This document shows positions 9,001-17,500 of a DNA stretch of 64,000 bases, one piece after another. The translations under genes were made by a program, and so were the position numbers. The notes below the pieces were generated by a model that worked only from the letters and a program-made list of their open reading frames with translations, had not been told where the DNA came from and did not search any database. Within the stretch, counting starts at the first letter, position 1, and the number at the start of each line of letters is the position of its first letter. This DNA comes from Pseudomonas wenzhouensis (GTDB lineage: Bacteria; Pseudomonadota; Gammaproteobacteria; Pseudomonadales; Pseudomonadaceae). Location of the stretch: the NCBI RefSeq assembly GCF_021029445.1, contig NZ_CP072610.1, forward strand, positions 1,736,001 through 1,800,000. The letters run 5' to 3'.

Positions 9001-9870
9001 ATGAGTACACCCACCACCCTGAGCCTGAAGAAGATCTACTCGGGCAAGGTTCGCGACCTCTACGAAATCGACGACAAGCGCATGCTGATGGTGGCCACCG
9101 ATCGTCTGTCGGCTTTCGACGTCATCCTCGAACAGCCGATTCCGGAGAAGGGCAAGATCCTCACCGCCATTTCCAACTTCTGGTTCGACAAGCTTGCTGA
9201 TGTGGTGCCCAACCACTTCACCGGTGACAAGGTCGAGGACGTTGTCTCTGCCGCCGAGCTGCCGCTGGTCGAAGGCCGTGCGGTCGTTGCCAAGCGCCTC
9301 AAACCCGTCGCTGTCGAAGCCATCGTTCGTGGCTACATCGTCGGCTCCGGCTGGAAGGAATACCAGAAGAGCGGCACCGTCTGCGGCATCGCCCTGCCGG
9401 CCGGCCTGAAAGAAGCAGCCAAGCTGCCGCAACCGATCTTCACGCCCTCGACCAAGGCCGCCGTGGGCGACCATGACGAGAACATTAGCTTCGCGCAGTG
9501 CGAAGCCATCATCGGCGCCGAACTGGCCGCCCAGGTGCGCGACACTGCAATCAAGCTGTACACCACGGCTGTCGAGTACGCCGCTACTCGCGGCATCATC
9601 ATCGCCGACACCAAGTTCGAATTCGGCCTGGACGAAGACGGCACCCTGACCCTCATGGACGAAGTGCTCACCCCTGACTCCAGCCGCTTCTGGCCAGCCG
9701 ACAGCTACGCCGAAGGCAGCAACCCGCCGAGCTTCGACAAACAGTTCGTGCGTGACTGGCTGGAATCCACCGGCTGGAACAAACAACCCCCGGCCCCGGC
9801 TGTACCGGCAGACGTGGCGCAGAAGACAGCGGACAAATACCGCGAAGCGCTGACGCGTCTGACCGAATAA
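9001..9870 (+). CDS. purC: Phosphoribosylaminoimidazole-succinocarboxamide synthase (long type)
   Basis: Joins CAIR and aspartate with ATP to form SAICAR in purine synthesis. The start at 9001 ([20 protein letters not shown]) gives 289 residues. The family signatures [10 protein letters not shown] near the N-terminus, [10 protein letters not shown] and the C-terminal [15 protein letters not shown] are clear. The length and insertion pattern fit the roughly 295-residue class known from betaproteobacteria and yeast rather than the roughly 236-residue E. coli/P. aeruginosa class, although it sits directly after bamC where pseudomonads carry purC. An IS200/IS605 copy begins only 8 bp after the stop codon, leaving the coding region intact. 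Confidence 0.9.
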   Translation: MSTPTTLSLKKIYSGKVRDLYEIDDKRMLMVATDRLSAFDVILEQPIPEKGKILTAISNFWFDKLADVVPNHFTGDKVEDVVSAAELPLVEGRAVVAKRLKPVAVEAIVRGYIVGSGWKEYQKSGTVCGIALPAGLKEAAKLPQPIFTPSTKAAVGDHDENISFAQCEAIIGAELAAQVRDTAIKLYTTAVEYAATRGIIIADTKFEFGLDEDGTLTLMDEVLTPDSSRFWPADSYAEGSNPPSFDKQFVRDWLESTGWNKQPPAPAVPADVAQKTADKYREALTRLTE

Positions 9871-9960
9871 CACCTGGCTTGACATCCTCCCCGGCCTGAA
9901 GGCCGGAGATTCCTACGGCGCTCAGGCGCGGCATTGAGCCGCCCCTGAGTCGCTTCGGTG
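9863..9960 (-). ncRNA. Candidate TnpB guide RNA (omega/reRNA), IS copy 1
   Basis: In IS200/IS605 elements the RNA guide spans the tnpB 3' end and the right end of the element, and its last 16-20 nt come from flanking host DNA. Here the right end lies at 9879 on the minus strand, with the hairpin CCGGCCTTCAGGCCGG. The flanking guide would be about 9863-9878, inside the purC stop region. The extent is inferred, not mapped. Confidence 0.35.
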
Positions 9961-11142
9961 GGTTCCTGCTGCTGGCGGCATTACCTCACCGCTCACTTCA
10001 CAGGCGAACCGGGCGTGTCCCGCCCTTAGCACATTGATCGCGCCGACCACATCGGCGTTGTCCTCGAAGCCACATTCCACACACGCGAACCGGGCCTGTG
10101 TCTGGCGGTTGTCCGCCGACACATGGCCGCAGCACGGACAGGTGCGGCTCGTATTCTGTGGCGGCACCGTCACCAACCAGCCGCCCCGCCATGCCAGCTT
10201 GTAGTCCAGTTGGCGGCGGAACTCGAACCAGCCTTGATCGAGGATGGCCTTGTTCAGGCCAGACTTGGCCCGAACGTTTCTACCCGGTTGTTCGGTCGTG
10301 CCTGCTGCTGATTTGGACATGTTCCGTACCTGCAAGTCCTCGATACACACCATCGCGTGGTTTTGGCTGATCGCGGTCGAGGTCTTGTGCAGGTAGTCGC
10401 GCCGGGCGTTGCCGATGCGGGCGTGAAGGCGCTGGACTCGGGCCTTGGCCTTCTTCCAGTTGGCGCTGAATTTCACCTTGCGGCTCATGGCCTGCTGCGC
10501 CTTGCGCAGCGCGGTTTCGTGGCGTTTGAAGCTATTGAGCGGTGCGTAGACCGTGCCATCGCTCAGGGTGGCGAAGCGGGCAATACCGAGGTCGATGCCA
10601 ACGGCTCTGCCCTGCGGCAGCGGGGTTTCCACTTCACGGCGGGTCTGGATCGAGACATGCCATTTGCCCGCGCTCAGGCTGACGGTGACGTTGCGCAGCT
10701 CGCCGAGCACCGGCCGACTGTTGCGATAGCGCAGCCAGCCCAGCTTGGGCAGAAAGATCCGGCAGTTGGCCTGATCCAGCTTGATTTGCTTCGGGTCGGG
10801 GTAACGGAAGCTGTCGCGCTGGCCCTTGCGCTTGAAGCGTGGGAAGTCGGCGCGCTGCTCGAAGAAGTTCCTGTAGGCTTTTTCGAGGTCTTTGAGGGCA
10901 TGTTGCAGCGGATGAACGGGCGCTTCTTTCAGCCAGACCGTTTCGGTGCTGTTGCGCCAGGCGGTCAGCTGCCTGGCCATGGCCACATAGCCGATGAACT
11001 TGCCGCCGGCTTCGCGGTTGGCTTGCTGCAACGCCAAGGCCTGGTTGAACACGAACCGACAGGAGCCGGCGAAGCGGTGCATCAGGCGCTGCTGTTCGCC
11101 GGTCGGCATCAGTTCGTATTTGAAAGCTTGGAGTCGCTGCAT
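9922..11142 (-). CDS. tnpB: TnpB RNA-guided nuclease of IS copy 1
   Basis: IS200/IS605-type TnpB, an RNA-guided RuvC-like DNase ancestral to Cas12, which cuts restored donor sites and so helps keep the element. From the ATG at 11142 it has 406 residues (a GTG at 11151 would add three). The RuvC acidic triad is complete: D184 in GIDLGI, E268 in CIEDLQV and D364 in NADVVGAIN. A zinc ribbon is formed by C335/C338 and C354/C357. An N-terminal helix-turn-helix-like part (MQRLQAFKYELMPTGEQQR) is present. Start codons of tnpB and tnpA lie about 23 bp apart and diverge. It looks fully intact, with length as expected for active TnpB proteins. Confidence 0.93.
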   Translation of the reverse strand: MQRLQAFKYELMPTGEQQRLMHRFAGSCRFVFNQALALQQANREAGGKFIGYVAMARQLTAWRNSTETVWLKEAPVHPLQHALKDLEKAYRNFFEQRADFPRFKRKGQRDSFRYPDPKQIKLDQANCRIFLPKLGWLRYRNSRPVLGELRNVTVSLSAGKWHVSIQTRREVETPLPQGRAVGIDLGIARFATLSDGTVYAPLNSFKRHETALRKAQQAMSRKVKFSANWKKAKARVQRLHARIGNARRDYLHKTSTAISQNHAMVCIEDLQVRNMSKSAAGTTEQPGRNVRAKSGLNKAILDQGWFEFRRQLDYKLAWRGGWLVTVPPQNTSRTCPCCGHVSADNRQTQARFACVECGFEDNADVVGAINVLRAGHARFACEVSGEVMPPAAGTHRSDSGAAQCRA

Positions 11143-11165
11143 GCCCAGCACTATACTCTTGGTCT

Positions 11166-11582
11166 ATGGGCATTGAAAACGATATTAGACGCGGTAGAAA
11201 CTGCGTCTTCCTGATGCATGTACATTTGGTCTTCGTGACGAAATATCGGCGCGAGGTCTTCACCCAAGCCATTCTCGACGACCTTCGCGTCGTCTTCGCC
11301 AGCGTATGCGCCGACTTCGGAGCGGAACTCGTTGAGTTAGATGGAGAGGATGACCATGTGCACCTACTGGTGAACTATCCGCCGAAGGTGGCCATCTCCA
11401 ACCTCGTGAATAGCCTGAAAGGCGTCTCCAGCCGCATGATCCGCAGGAAAAATTACCCCAGCATCCGCAAAAAGCTGTGGGGCGGCGCGCTGTGGTCGCC
11501 CAGCTACTTTGCCGGCAGCTGCGGAGGTGCGCCCATCGAAGTCATCCGCCAGTACATCGAACAGCAGCAGACGCCTCATTAA
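11166..11582 (+). CDS. tnpA: TnpA Y1 transposase (IS200/IS605) of IS copy 1
   Basis: HUH-type tyrosine transposase that excises and inserts the element as single-stranded DNA. The 138-residue protein carries the HUH pair H64/H66 in DDHVHLLV and the catalytic tyrosine Y130 in IRQYIEQQ. No frame damage is seen, so this copy is potentially active. Its amino-acid sequence is identical to that of copy 2 and differs from copy 3 at three positions. Confidence 0.94.
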   Translation: MGIENDIRRGRNCVFLMHVHLVFVTKYRREVFTQAILDDLRVVFASVCADFGAELVELDGEDDHVHLLVNYPPKVAISNLVNSLKGVSSRMIRRKNYPSIRKKLWGGALWSPSYFAGSCGGAPIEVIRQYIEQQQTPH

Positions 11583-11687
11583 AGGCAAAAACGGGGACGG
11601 CTACGCCGTCCGCGCTATCCTTCCCCGCCCTGAAGGGCGAGGTTTGCCGCGCACTGGATCAACAGGTGGGCAGCCAGCTGCCCCTGA

Positions 11688-12279
11688 AAAGCAAAAGCCC
11701 CGAGTTGCACTGAATACTGGTCTTCCGTTAACGAGTATCCTATAGCTATTCTCTCGCTAACTGGCGGTGCCGTTATTGGTCTTGTCACGATAAGCGGTAT
11801 TATTATTGCTCTTTTGAGCTATCAAAGCTCTGTTCGCTCATCCGCAATTTCAAACCACCTTTCTCATATTTCTTTGTTCTCCAACTATGTGCATGCAGAA
11901 ACCTTGAGGCGAACAAAAATATCAAGATTCACGATTGAAGCCCTCAAGTGGTATAACTTGATATATTCCGACTCAATAAACGGAAGCCTCGATATCTCTT
12001 CTACTTATGCGGACTTTATAACTAGACTTAGCGCACAAATCTCATCATCTAGCAAAATCTATTCAAGCAAAGAAAAAAAATGGAAGCATCTATCGATACA
12101 AGGAACATCAGCAGGCGATGATTCTTCTCTTGTCTGAAGAAGGCTTCTACCTAGAAAGACTTCCAAGGATTGACTTTAATGAAGTTGAGGATCAAGTTAT
12201 TGACTTAATCAGAACTGTAAATACTTCATTCTGTCGAAGTGGTGGCATACCTTCCATACCTGCCAGGCGATACAAATAA
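11688..12279 (+). pseudogene. Frameshifted AT-rich gene for a membrane-anchored protein of unknown function
   Basis: From 11688 the frame encodes a hydrophobic helix (IGLVTISGIIIALLSYQ), then a Ser/Lys-rich soluble part, and stops at 12137. A second frame, shifted by one base and overlapping near 12095, continues convincingly as KEHQQAMILLLSEEGFYLER and onwards to TAA at 12277-12279. Together they look like one protein of about 190 residues with a single base gained or lost around 12090-12100. No good start codon is found between the IS end (11658) and the helix, so the 5' end may also be missing. The base composition is far more AT-rich than that of its neighbours, suggesting recent transfer. 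The family is not recognised. Confidence 0.55.
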
Positions 12280-12289
12280 TGGAAAAATG

Positions 12290-12342
12290 GGGACGGATTT
12301 ATTTACAGTGCATAGTCGCCAGCCAAAAAATAAATCCGTCCC
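12290..12342. repeat. Small palindromic element with GGGACGGATTTA ends
   Basis: Inverted ends GGGACGGATTTA / TAAATCCGTCCC, with an A/T-rich inner part, enclose a central loop of about 25 nt. The shape suggests a miniature mobile element or a REP-like unit. Confidence 0.5.
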
Positions 12343-12489
12343 TTCCTCGCACCTTCATCTTGCCCCGGATCACCTGCAGGATGCCATCAGATTCGTCCCG
12401 GCTAGTGATCACCAACGTTTCCTGGCGATCATCACCCCAGCCGGCTGTGTGCTTTCCTGTGTGAGGTGCTTGGCTTAAGATGCACACAA

Positions 12490-12510
12490 TGTATCTACGT
12501 TGTAGATACA
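12490..12510. promoter_or_regulatory. Palindromic operator upstream of the toxin-antitoxin pair
   Basis: TGTATCTAC-GTT-GTAGATACA is a perfect 9-3-9 palindrome, 22 bp before the antitoxin start. It is the probable binding site of the ribbon-helix-helix antitoxin for autorepression. Confidence 0.65.
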
Positions 12511-12532
12511 GCCAAGATATGAGGTGACGACC

Positions 12533-12808
12533 ATGGCCAAAGAAGCCGTTTTCAATCTGAAGCTTGAGCCCGAGTTGCGCGAAGGCTTCATGGCAGCCGC
12601 TCAAGCTGCACACCGGCCGGCCTCTCAGATCATGCGCGACCTTATGCGCGACTTCATTCGCCAGCAGCAACAGGCCAAAGAGCATGAGGAATTCGTGCAA
12701 CGCAAGGTCGCTGCTGCCAGGGCATCGTTAGAGGCTGGTCGTGGCCGCTCCAATGATGATGTCGAGGCGGAATTTGCCGCTCGCCGTGCTAAGGCCTTGG
12801 GGCACTGA
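12533..12808 (+). CDS. Ribbon-helix-helix antitoxin of a type II toxin-antitoxin pair
   Basis: A 91-residue protein. Residues 1-45 (EAVFNLKLEPELREGFMAAA onwards) read as a ribbon-helix-helix DNA-binding domain; the charged, helical C-terminus would wrap the toxin. The ATG at 12533 is preferred because the GAGGTG ribosome-binding site at 12521-12526 is well spaced; a GTG at 12524 overlaps that site. The stop overlaps the next start (TGATG), so translation is coupled to the toxin. A perfect palindrome just upstream suggests autoregulation. The exact family (RelB-, ParD- or StbD-like) is not resolved. Confidence 0.85.
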   Translation: MAKEAVFNLKLEPELREGFMAAAQAAHRPASQIMRDLMRDFIRQQQQAKEHEEFVQRKVAAARASLEAGRGRSNDDVEAEFAARRAKALGH

Positions 12809-13092
12809 TGCAGGTCATTTGGACACCTGAGGCACTGCAGGACCGTCTGGATATCTGGGAATACATCGCAAGCGACAACCCACGTGCTGCTATGCATATG
12901 GACGAGCTATTCAGTGCTGCGGCCGCCAGTCTGGCTGACTTCCCCGACAAGGGCAGGCTGGGAGCAGTGGCCGGTACTCGCGAGCTGATCCCTCACGAGA
13001 ACTACCGTCTTGTCTATCAGGCTGAGCGTGACGCCGTCTGGATTCTCGCCCTGGTGCACGTCGCCAGGATGTGGCCGCCGATCCAGAGCTAG
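12808..13092 (+). CDS. RelE/ParE-superfamily toxin
   Basis: A 94-residue protein with the RelE/ParE fold pattern: MQVIWTPEALQDRLDIWEYI at the start, a DFPDKGRLG loop, the HENYRLVYQ strand and the C-terminal WILALVHVARMWP strand. Members either cleave ribosome-bound mRNA (RelE) or inhibit gyrase (ParE). The HVARMWPP ending and the 'ELIPHENYRLVYQ' segment fit the RelE/ParE boundary, so the target is not assigned. It overlaps the antitoxin by one base and forms its operon. It lies in the accessory stretch between IS copy 1 and tRNA-Ser. Confidence 0.87.
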   Translation: MQVIWTPEALQDRLDIWEYIASDNPRAAMHMDELFSAAAASLADFPDKGRLGAVAGTRELIPHENYRLVYQAERDAVWILALVHVARMWPPIQS

Positions 13093-13151
13093 CTTTAGTC
13101 TTCAGCCGCTTTCGACACTTCTTCGACACCTTGCATGCCGCAGATAGCAAA

Positions 13152-13182
13152 AGCCCCCGAAACTCTAGGAATTTCAGGGGCT
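13152..13182 (-). terminator. Terminator of tRNA-Ser
   Basis: On the minus strand, AGCCCCTGAAA pairs with TTTCGGGGGCT, followed by TTTTGC. It lies 14 bp past the tRNA 3' end. Confidence 0.65.
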
Positions 13183-13195
13183 CAAGCTTGATATA

Positions 13196-13285
13196 TGGCG
13201 GGAAGATAGGGATTTGAACCCTAGGTGCCATTGCTGACACAACGGATTTCGAATCCGTCCCGTTCGACCACTCCGGCATCTTCCC
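13196..13285 (-). tRNA. tRNA-Ser(CGA)
   Basis: Class II tRNA with a long variable arm, 90 nt including an encoded CCA. The anticodon stem ACGGA/TCCGT encloses the loop TTCGAAA, giving anticodon CGA (reads UCG). The acceptor GGGAAGA/TCTTCCC and T-loop GGTTCAAATCC are intact. Its 3' end faces the toxin-antitoxin side, so it could be an island attachment site, but no duplicated 3' end was found. Confidence 0.95.
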
Positions 13286-13504
13286 AAGCGGCGCGAATGA
13301 TAACAGCAGAATCGGCTTTGGCGAAGCTTATTTTGAAATTTTTTCGTGTGCTATCAGGTGGTTGGCTGCGATGCCCCGAACCGATGGTTGGTCTGGCTGT
13401 GGCGCCTTGGCCGGGGGTTGGCAACGTGCCAGTGTTAACAAGCGCTAAATTTGAACGTCGGGCTTGGCACAGCGCCAGCGCCTGGACTACTCTCGGGTTA
13501 TCGG

Positions 13505-13555
13505 GCTAACGAAGTGGCCAACAGGCAGGATGCCGACCCCATACACTTCGTTAGC
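13505..13555. repeat. 12-bp perfect inverted repeat (attC-like shape)
   Basis: GCTAACGAAGTG (13505-13516) and CACTTCGTTAGC (13544-13555) are exact inverted repeats around a 27-nt spacer. The outer CTAAC/GTTAG boxes recall integron attC core sites, but the consensus is not fully met. Confidence 0.4.
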
Positions 13556-13599
13556 TCGGTATTTTTCTTCCGTTGGCCGAGGTGAGGCGAGCGGAAAGT

Positions 13600-13627
13600 A
13601 AAGCCCTCGAAAGAGGGCTTTGTTGTT
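13600..13627 (+). terminator. Intrinsic terminator immediately before the group II intron
   Basis: The stem AAGCCCTC/GAGGGCTT with a GAAA loop is followed by TGTTGTT, and the intron begins at the next base. Terminators are the classic target of group IIC introns. Confidence 0.75.
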
Positions 13628-14310
13628 GTGCGCCAGGCATGGCGCGTAGTGCCGTGACTGGCGCTGTTCGGCTCACTGTGGTGGTGAGTCGGACGATTTG
13701 GAGGTGAAAGTCCTCTACACACCCGGCAAGGGGAAGTGTTAGCTGAAGGCAAGGGTGTCGCGGGTGACCGCGAATCTGAAGGAAGCCCGAGGCAAAATGC
13801 TGGTCTGACGTACAGGAAGCGGATAGAGGCGGCGTAGCTGGGTGAGGTAGCAACGATTGCCAAAGTCCGATACTTGCACGGAACGCTACGACGTAAATCC
13901 GACAGGCATAAGCAGGAAGGTCGCGCGAATTACCCTGGGAGATCTGTTTGGCCTGCCACGTGCTACCGGCACCGAGAGGTGGCGGGATGGGCGAACAGAA
14001 GTCAGCAGAGGCCGTAGTAGTTGCTCGGAACCGGAGCGATGAAGGGCTGAACCTGTCATGAGTGGATAGTCAGGTGTGCTCTCTGTTGGAGCGTAAAGCA
14101 GAAACGTCATGAACAGCGGCGGTCGAGACCATCATGAGGTAGGAGTCGGAAACTCCGAGGGCCGGTCTGGGCGCTTAGTTACCACAGGCGACACATCAAC
14201 GGAACCAAGCTCGCTGACGCAGTCTGTCAGTAGGCAGGAACCGCCGTATACGGAACCGTATGTACGGTGGTGTGGGAGGACGGCGGGGGCGACCCCGCCT
14301 CCTACCCGAT
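13628..14310 (+). mobile_element. Group II intron lacking an encoded reverse transcriptase (683 bp)
   Basis: The 5' end is GTGCGCC, matching the GUGYG consensus. Near the 3' end, 14237-14272 forms a domain V hairpin (CCGCCGTATACGG, loop AACC, GTATGTACGGTGG). Then GGCGGGG-GCGA-CCCCGCC forms domain VI, with an unpaired A at 14304, six nucleotides before the last base (14310) and a plausible branch point. Between these are stem-rich sequences typical of domain I (GGAGGTGAAAGTCCTC and others). No frame longer than about 130 codons exists inside, so the maturase/reverse transcriptase is absent and mobility would need a helper in trans. It sits directly behind a terminator hairpin. Boundaries are inferred from consensus ends. 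Confidence 0.75.
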
Positions 14311-14374
14311 TCTGCAGGGTGCGCAGCGTGTGGAGAGGCGCCCCGTCGCGAAGCAGGGTGACGAGCAATTGCAA

Positions 14375-14398
14375 AGCTTCGCCCCGGGGCGGGGCTCC
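14375..14398. repeat. Solitary REP sequence
   Basis: AGCTTCGCCCCGGGGCGGGGCTCC, written here in full as a 24-base palindromic core positioned at 14375-14398, has its closest relatives near 19590 and 61580-62470. The rest of 14311-14513 holds nothing recognisable. Confidence 0.65.
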
Positions 14399-14513
14399 AA
14401 AGAAAGGCCGATGATCGACACTATCCCTGCTGCCTTGCCATTTCCACCCTCAGCATTGTGGCTGGTCAGATCTGTCGATCTCCGGCGTTCTGCCATTGGC
14501 CTGTATCGCTGCA

Positions 14514-17500
14514 TCAGTCGGTGCGCAGCAGTTGCTCCTTGGCCGGGCGAGGGGCGATCAGGTGTTCAGGCAGGTCGAGCAGGTCGGTGTCGTAAGTCTC
14601 CAGCGGTGGCGGGCGGCGCTCGAAGCGGGCGCCGAGTACCAGCAGGCAGGGGGTGAGCAGCAAGGTCAGCACCGTGGCGAAGGCCAGGCCACCGGCGATG
14701 GCACTGGAGAGTTGCGTCCACCATTGGGTCGAGGGTGCGCCGAAGCCGAGGCTCGGCGTGACTAGGTCGACGTTGACGCTGAGCACCATGGGCATCAGCC
14801 CAAGGATCGTGGTGACGGCCGTCAGTAATACCGGGCGCAAACGCAGGCAGCCGGTTTCCAGCGCCGCTTCGCGGGGTTGCAGACCCTGGCTGCGCAGTTG
14901 GTTGTAGGTGTCGATGAGGATGATGTTGTTGTTCACCACGATGCCGGCCAGGGCGATCAGGCCCATGCCGACCATGACGATGCCGAACGACTGGCCGTTG
15001 ATGAGCAGGCCCATCAGCACGCCGGCGGTGGACAGGACGATGGCCGACAGCACCAATGCAGCCTGGTACAGGCTGTTGAACTGGGTCACCAGGATGATCG
15101 CCATGAGGAAGATGGCGACCACGAAGGCGCTCATCAGGAAGGTGGCCGCCTCGCGCTGGTCGGCATCTTCGCCGGCGAACTGTACCTTGACCTCGGCCGG
15201 CACTTCGCCAAGCGCTTCACGCAATGCTCTGAGGCGTTCGTCCAGGCGCGCGCCTTCGGCCAGGTCGGCCTGCAGGGTGATGGTGCGGTCACCGTCGACG
15301 CGGCGCAGGGTGCCGACCTTGGGCGCCGGCTGCAGGTCGACGAAGTTGCTCAGCGGCACCTGGCCGGCCGGTGTGTTGAGGGTCAGGCGGCCGAGTTGGT
15401 CGAGCGAGCGCCAGTTGCCGGGCAGGCGCACGCGGATGTCCACTTCGTCAGTGGCATCTTCGGGGCGGTAGGTCGCCAGTTTCAGGCCGTTGGTGATCAT
15501 CTGCACCGCATTGCCGACGCTGAGTACGTCTGCGCCGAAGCGCGCGGCAGCCTCGCGGTCGACCTTGATGCGCCATTCGATGCCGGGCAGTGCGCGGTCG
15601 TCCTCGATGTCGACGAAGCCGCCAAGCTTCTGCATCTCACTGCGCACACGCTCGACCCACTGTTCGCCCAGTGCCGGGTCCAGCGCGCTGATCTGCAGTT
15701 TTACCGGCTTGCCGTCGGTTGGGCCCTGTTCCTGCTTGCGGAACTCCAGCACCACGCCGGGAATGCCGGCGGTGCGTTGGCTCATTTCGGCCAGGATGTC
15801 ATTGGCCGGGCGGCGCTGGTGCCAGTCGACGAACTGGAACTGCAGGGTGCCGATCACGTCGGCGCCGAGCTGGCCGTCCGGCTGCGCCAGGGAGCGCGCA
15901 TACAGCGCCTTGACCTCAGGCATGCCGATCACCTGTTTTTCCACTTGCCGCAGCAAGGCGTCCTTCTCCTGCACTGACAGATCGCCGCGGGCACGCAGCC
16001 AGATTTGCGCGCTTTCCGGTTCGACGTCTGGGAAGAACTCCACGCCATGGTTGAAGCGGCCGTAGCCGACATAGATCAACGCGACCAGGGTCAGCATGCC
16101 CAGAAGTGTCAGGCCGGGGCGCTTGAGCAGCGTTATCAGTACGCTGCGATAGGCGTTGCCTGTGGCGTTGGGCGCTGCCGCTTGTGGTCGAGCCTGGCCA
16201 CCCGTGACGGCGCCGAGCACTGGCAGGAATACCAGCGCCATGGCCAGCGAGGCCAGCAGGCAGAGAATCACCGTGGCCGGCAGGTATTTCATGAACTGGC
16301 CGACCACGCCGGGCCAGAACAGCAGCGGCAGGAACACGACCAATGTGGTGGCGGTGGAGGCGATCACCGGCCAGGCCATTCGTGTCGCGGCGTTGGCCCA
16401 GGCCTGACGCGGCGTTTGGCCCTGTTGCAGGTAGCGATCGGCCAGTTCGGAGACGACGATGGCGCCGTCGACCAGCATGCCGGCTACCAGGATCAGGCTG
16501 AACAACACGACGATATTGAGAGTGAAGCCAAGCAACCAGATCAGCAGGATGCCACTGAGGAAGGCGCCAGGAATGGTCAGGCCGACCAGCAGTGCCGAAC
16601 GCATGCCCATGCTCGCCACTACCAGGATCAGCACCAGAACGATGGCCGCCAGCACGTTGTTGAGGAGGTCGCTGAGCATGTTCTGCACTTCCTGCGACTG
16701 ATCCATGATGTAGCTGACTTCAACACCCGGCGGCAGCAGGGGTTTGGCCTGCTCCATCAGTGCCTTGACCTGATCGATGGTCTCGATGATGTTGGCGCCA
16801 CTGCGCTTGGCCACTTCCAGCACGATGGCGGGCTGGCCATTGATGCGGGCGAAGCCGGTCGGGTCCTTGAAGGTGCGGCGGATGGTGGCGACATCGGCGA
16901 AGGTGACCACGCTGTCGCCGACCACCTTGATCGGCATGCTCATCACGTCTTCGAGATTTTCGATAACGCCCGGTACCTTCATGCTCATGCGTCCGGCGCC
17001 GGTATCCAGGCTGCCGGCGGCGACCAGGCGGTTGTTGCGGCTGACCAGGTTGAACAGCTCGTTGTAGTCGATGCCGTAGCTGTCGAGCACCTGCGGATCG
17101 ACGACGATTTCCAGCAGGTCTTCGCGGTCGCCGCCGATTTCCACCGACAGCACCTCGGCAATGCCTTCGATGTTCTCTTTCAGGCGCCTTGCGATGTACA
17201 CCAACTCGGTTTCGGCGATGGGGCCGGACAATCCCACCGACAGCACCGGGAACAGCGCCACGTTGACTTCGGTGACGGTCGGCTCGTCAGCCTCTTCAGG
17301 CAGCTTGCTGCGCGCGGTGTCGACTTTCTCACGCACGTCGGCCAGCGCCACCTTGGCGTCGAAGCCGGCGTCGAATTCCAGGGTCACCGAGGCATGGCCT
17401 TCATTGGACACCGAGCGCATTTCCTTGACGCCTTCCAGGCTGCGCAGTTCCTGTTCCAGCGGGCGCACCAGCAAACGCTCACCGTCTTCCGGGCTGATGC

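Larger units (their letters stand above)
9879..11657. mobile_element. IS200/IS605-family insertion sequence, copy 1 (1779 bp)
   Basis: A complete element with divergent tnpB (minus) and tnpA (plus). Boundaries were set by comparing three copies in this window: all share exactly 1779 bp and then diverge. Read on the minus strand, the element lies 3' of TTGAT (plus-strand ATCAA at 11658-11662) and its other end finishes in TCAA, as expected of single-strand Y1 transposition without target duplication. Subterminal palindromes, GGCCTGAAGGCC on the left and CGCCCTGAAGGGCG on the right, are present. It is inserted right after purC. Confidence 0.93.

Noticed and set aside
10357..11214. 285-codon plus-strand frame opposite tnpB, repeated in all IS copies
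   Set aside because: It follows tnpB codon bias on the opposite strand and has no recognisable motif.
12345..12460. Coding-looking minus-strand stretch (TSRDESDGILQVIRGKMK)
   Set aside because: Too short and without a start or stop in a sensible place; at most a fragment of a lost gene.
13093..13285. tRNA-Ser as integration site of an island
   Set aside because: No duplicated tRNA 3' end and no integrase were found on either side; the possible relic KVSKKCRKR on the minus strand is too short to support.
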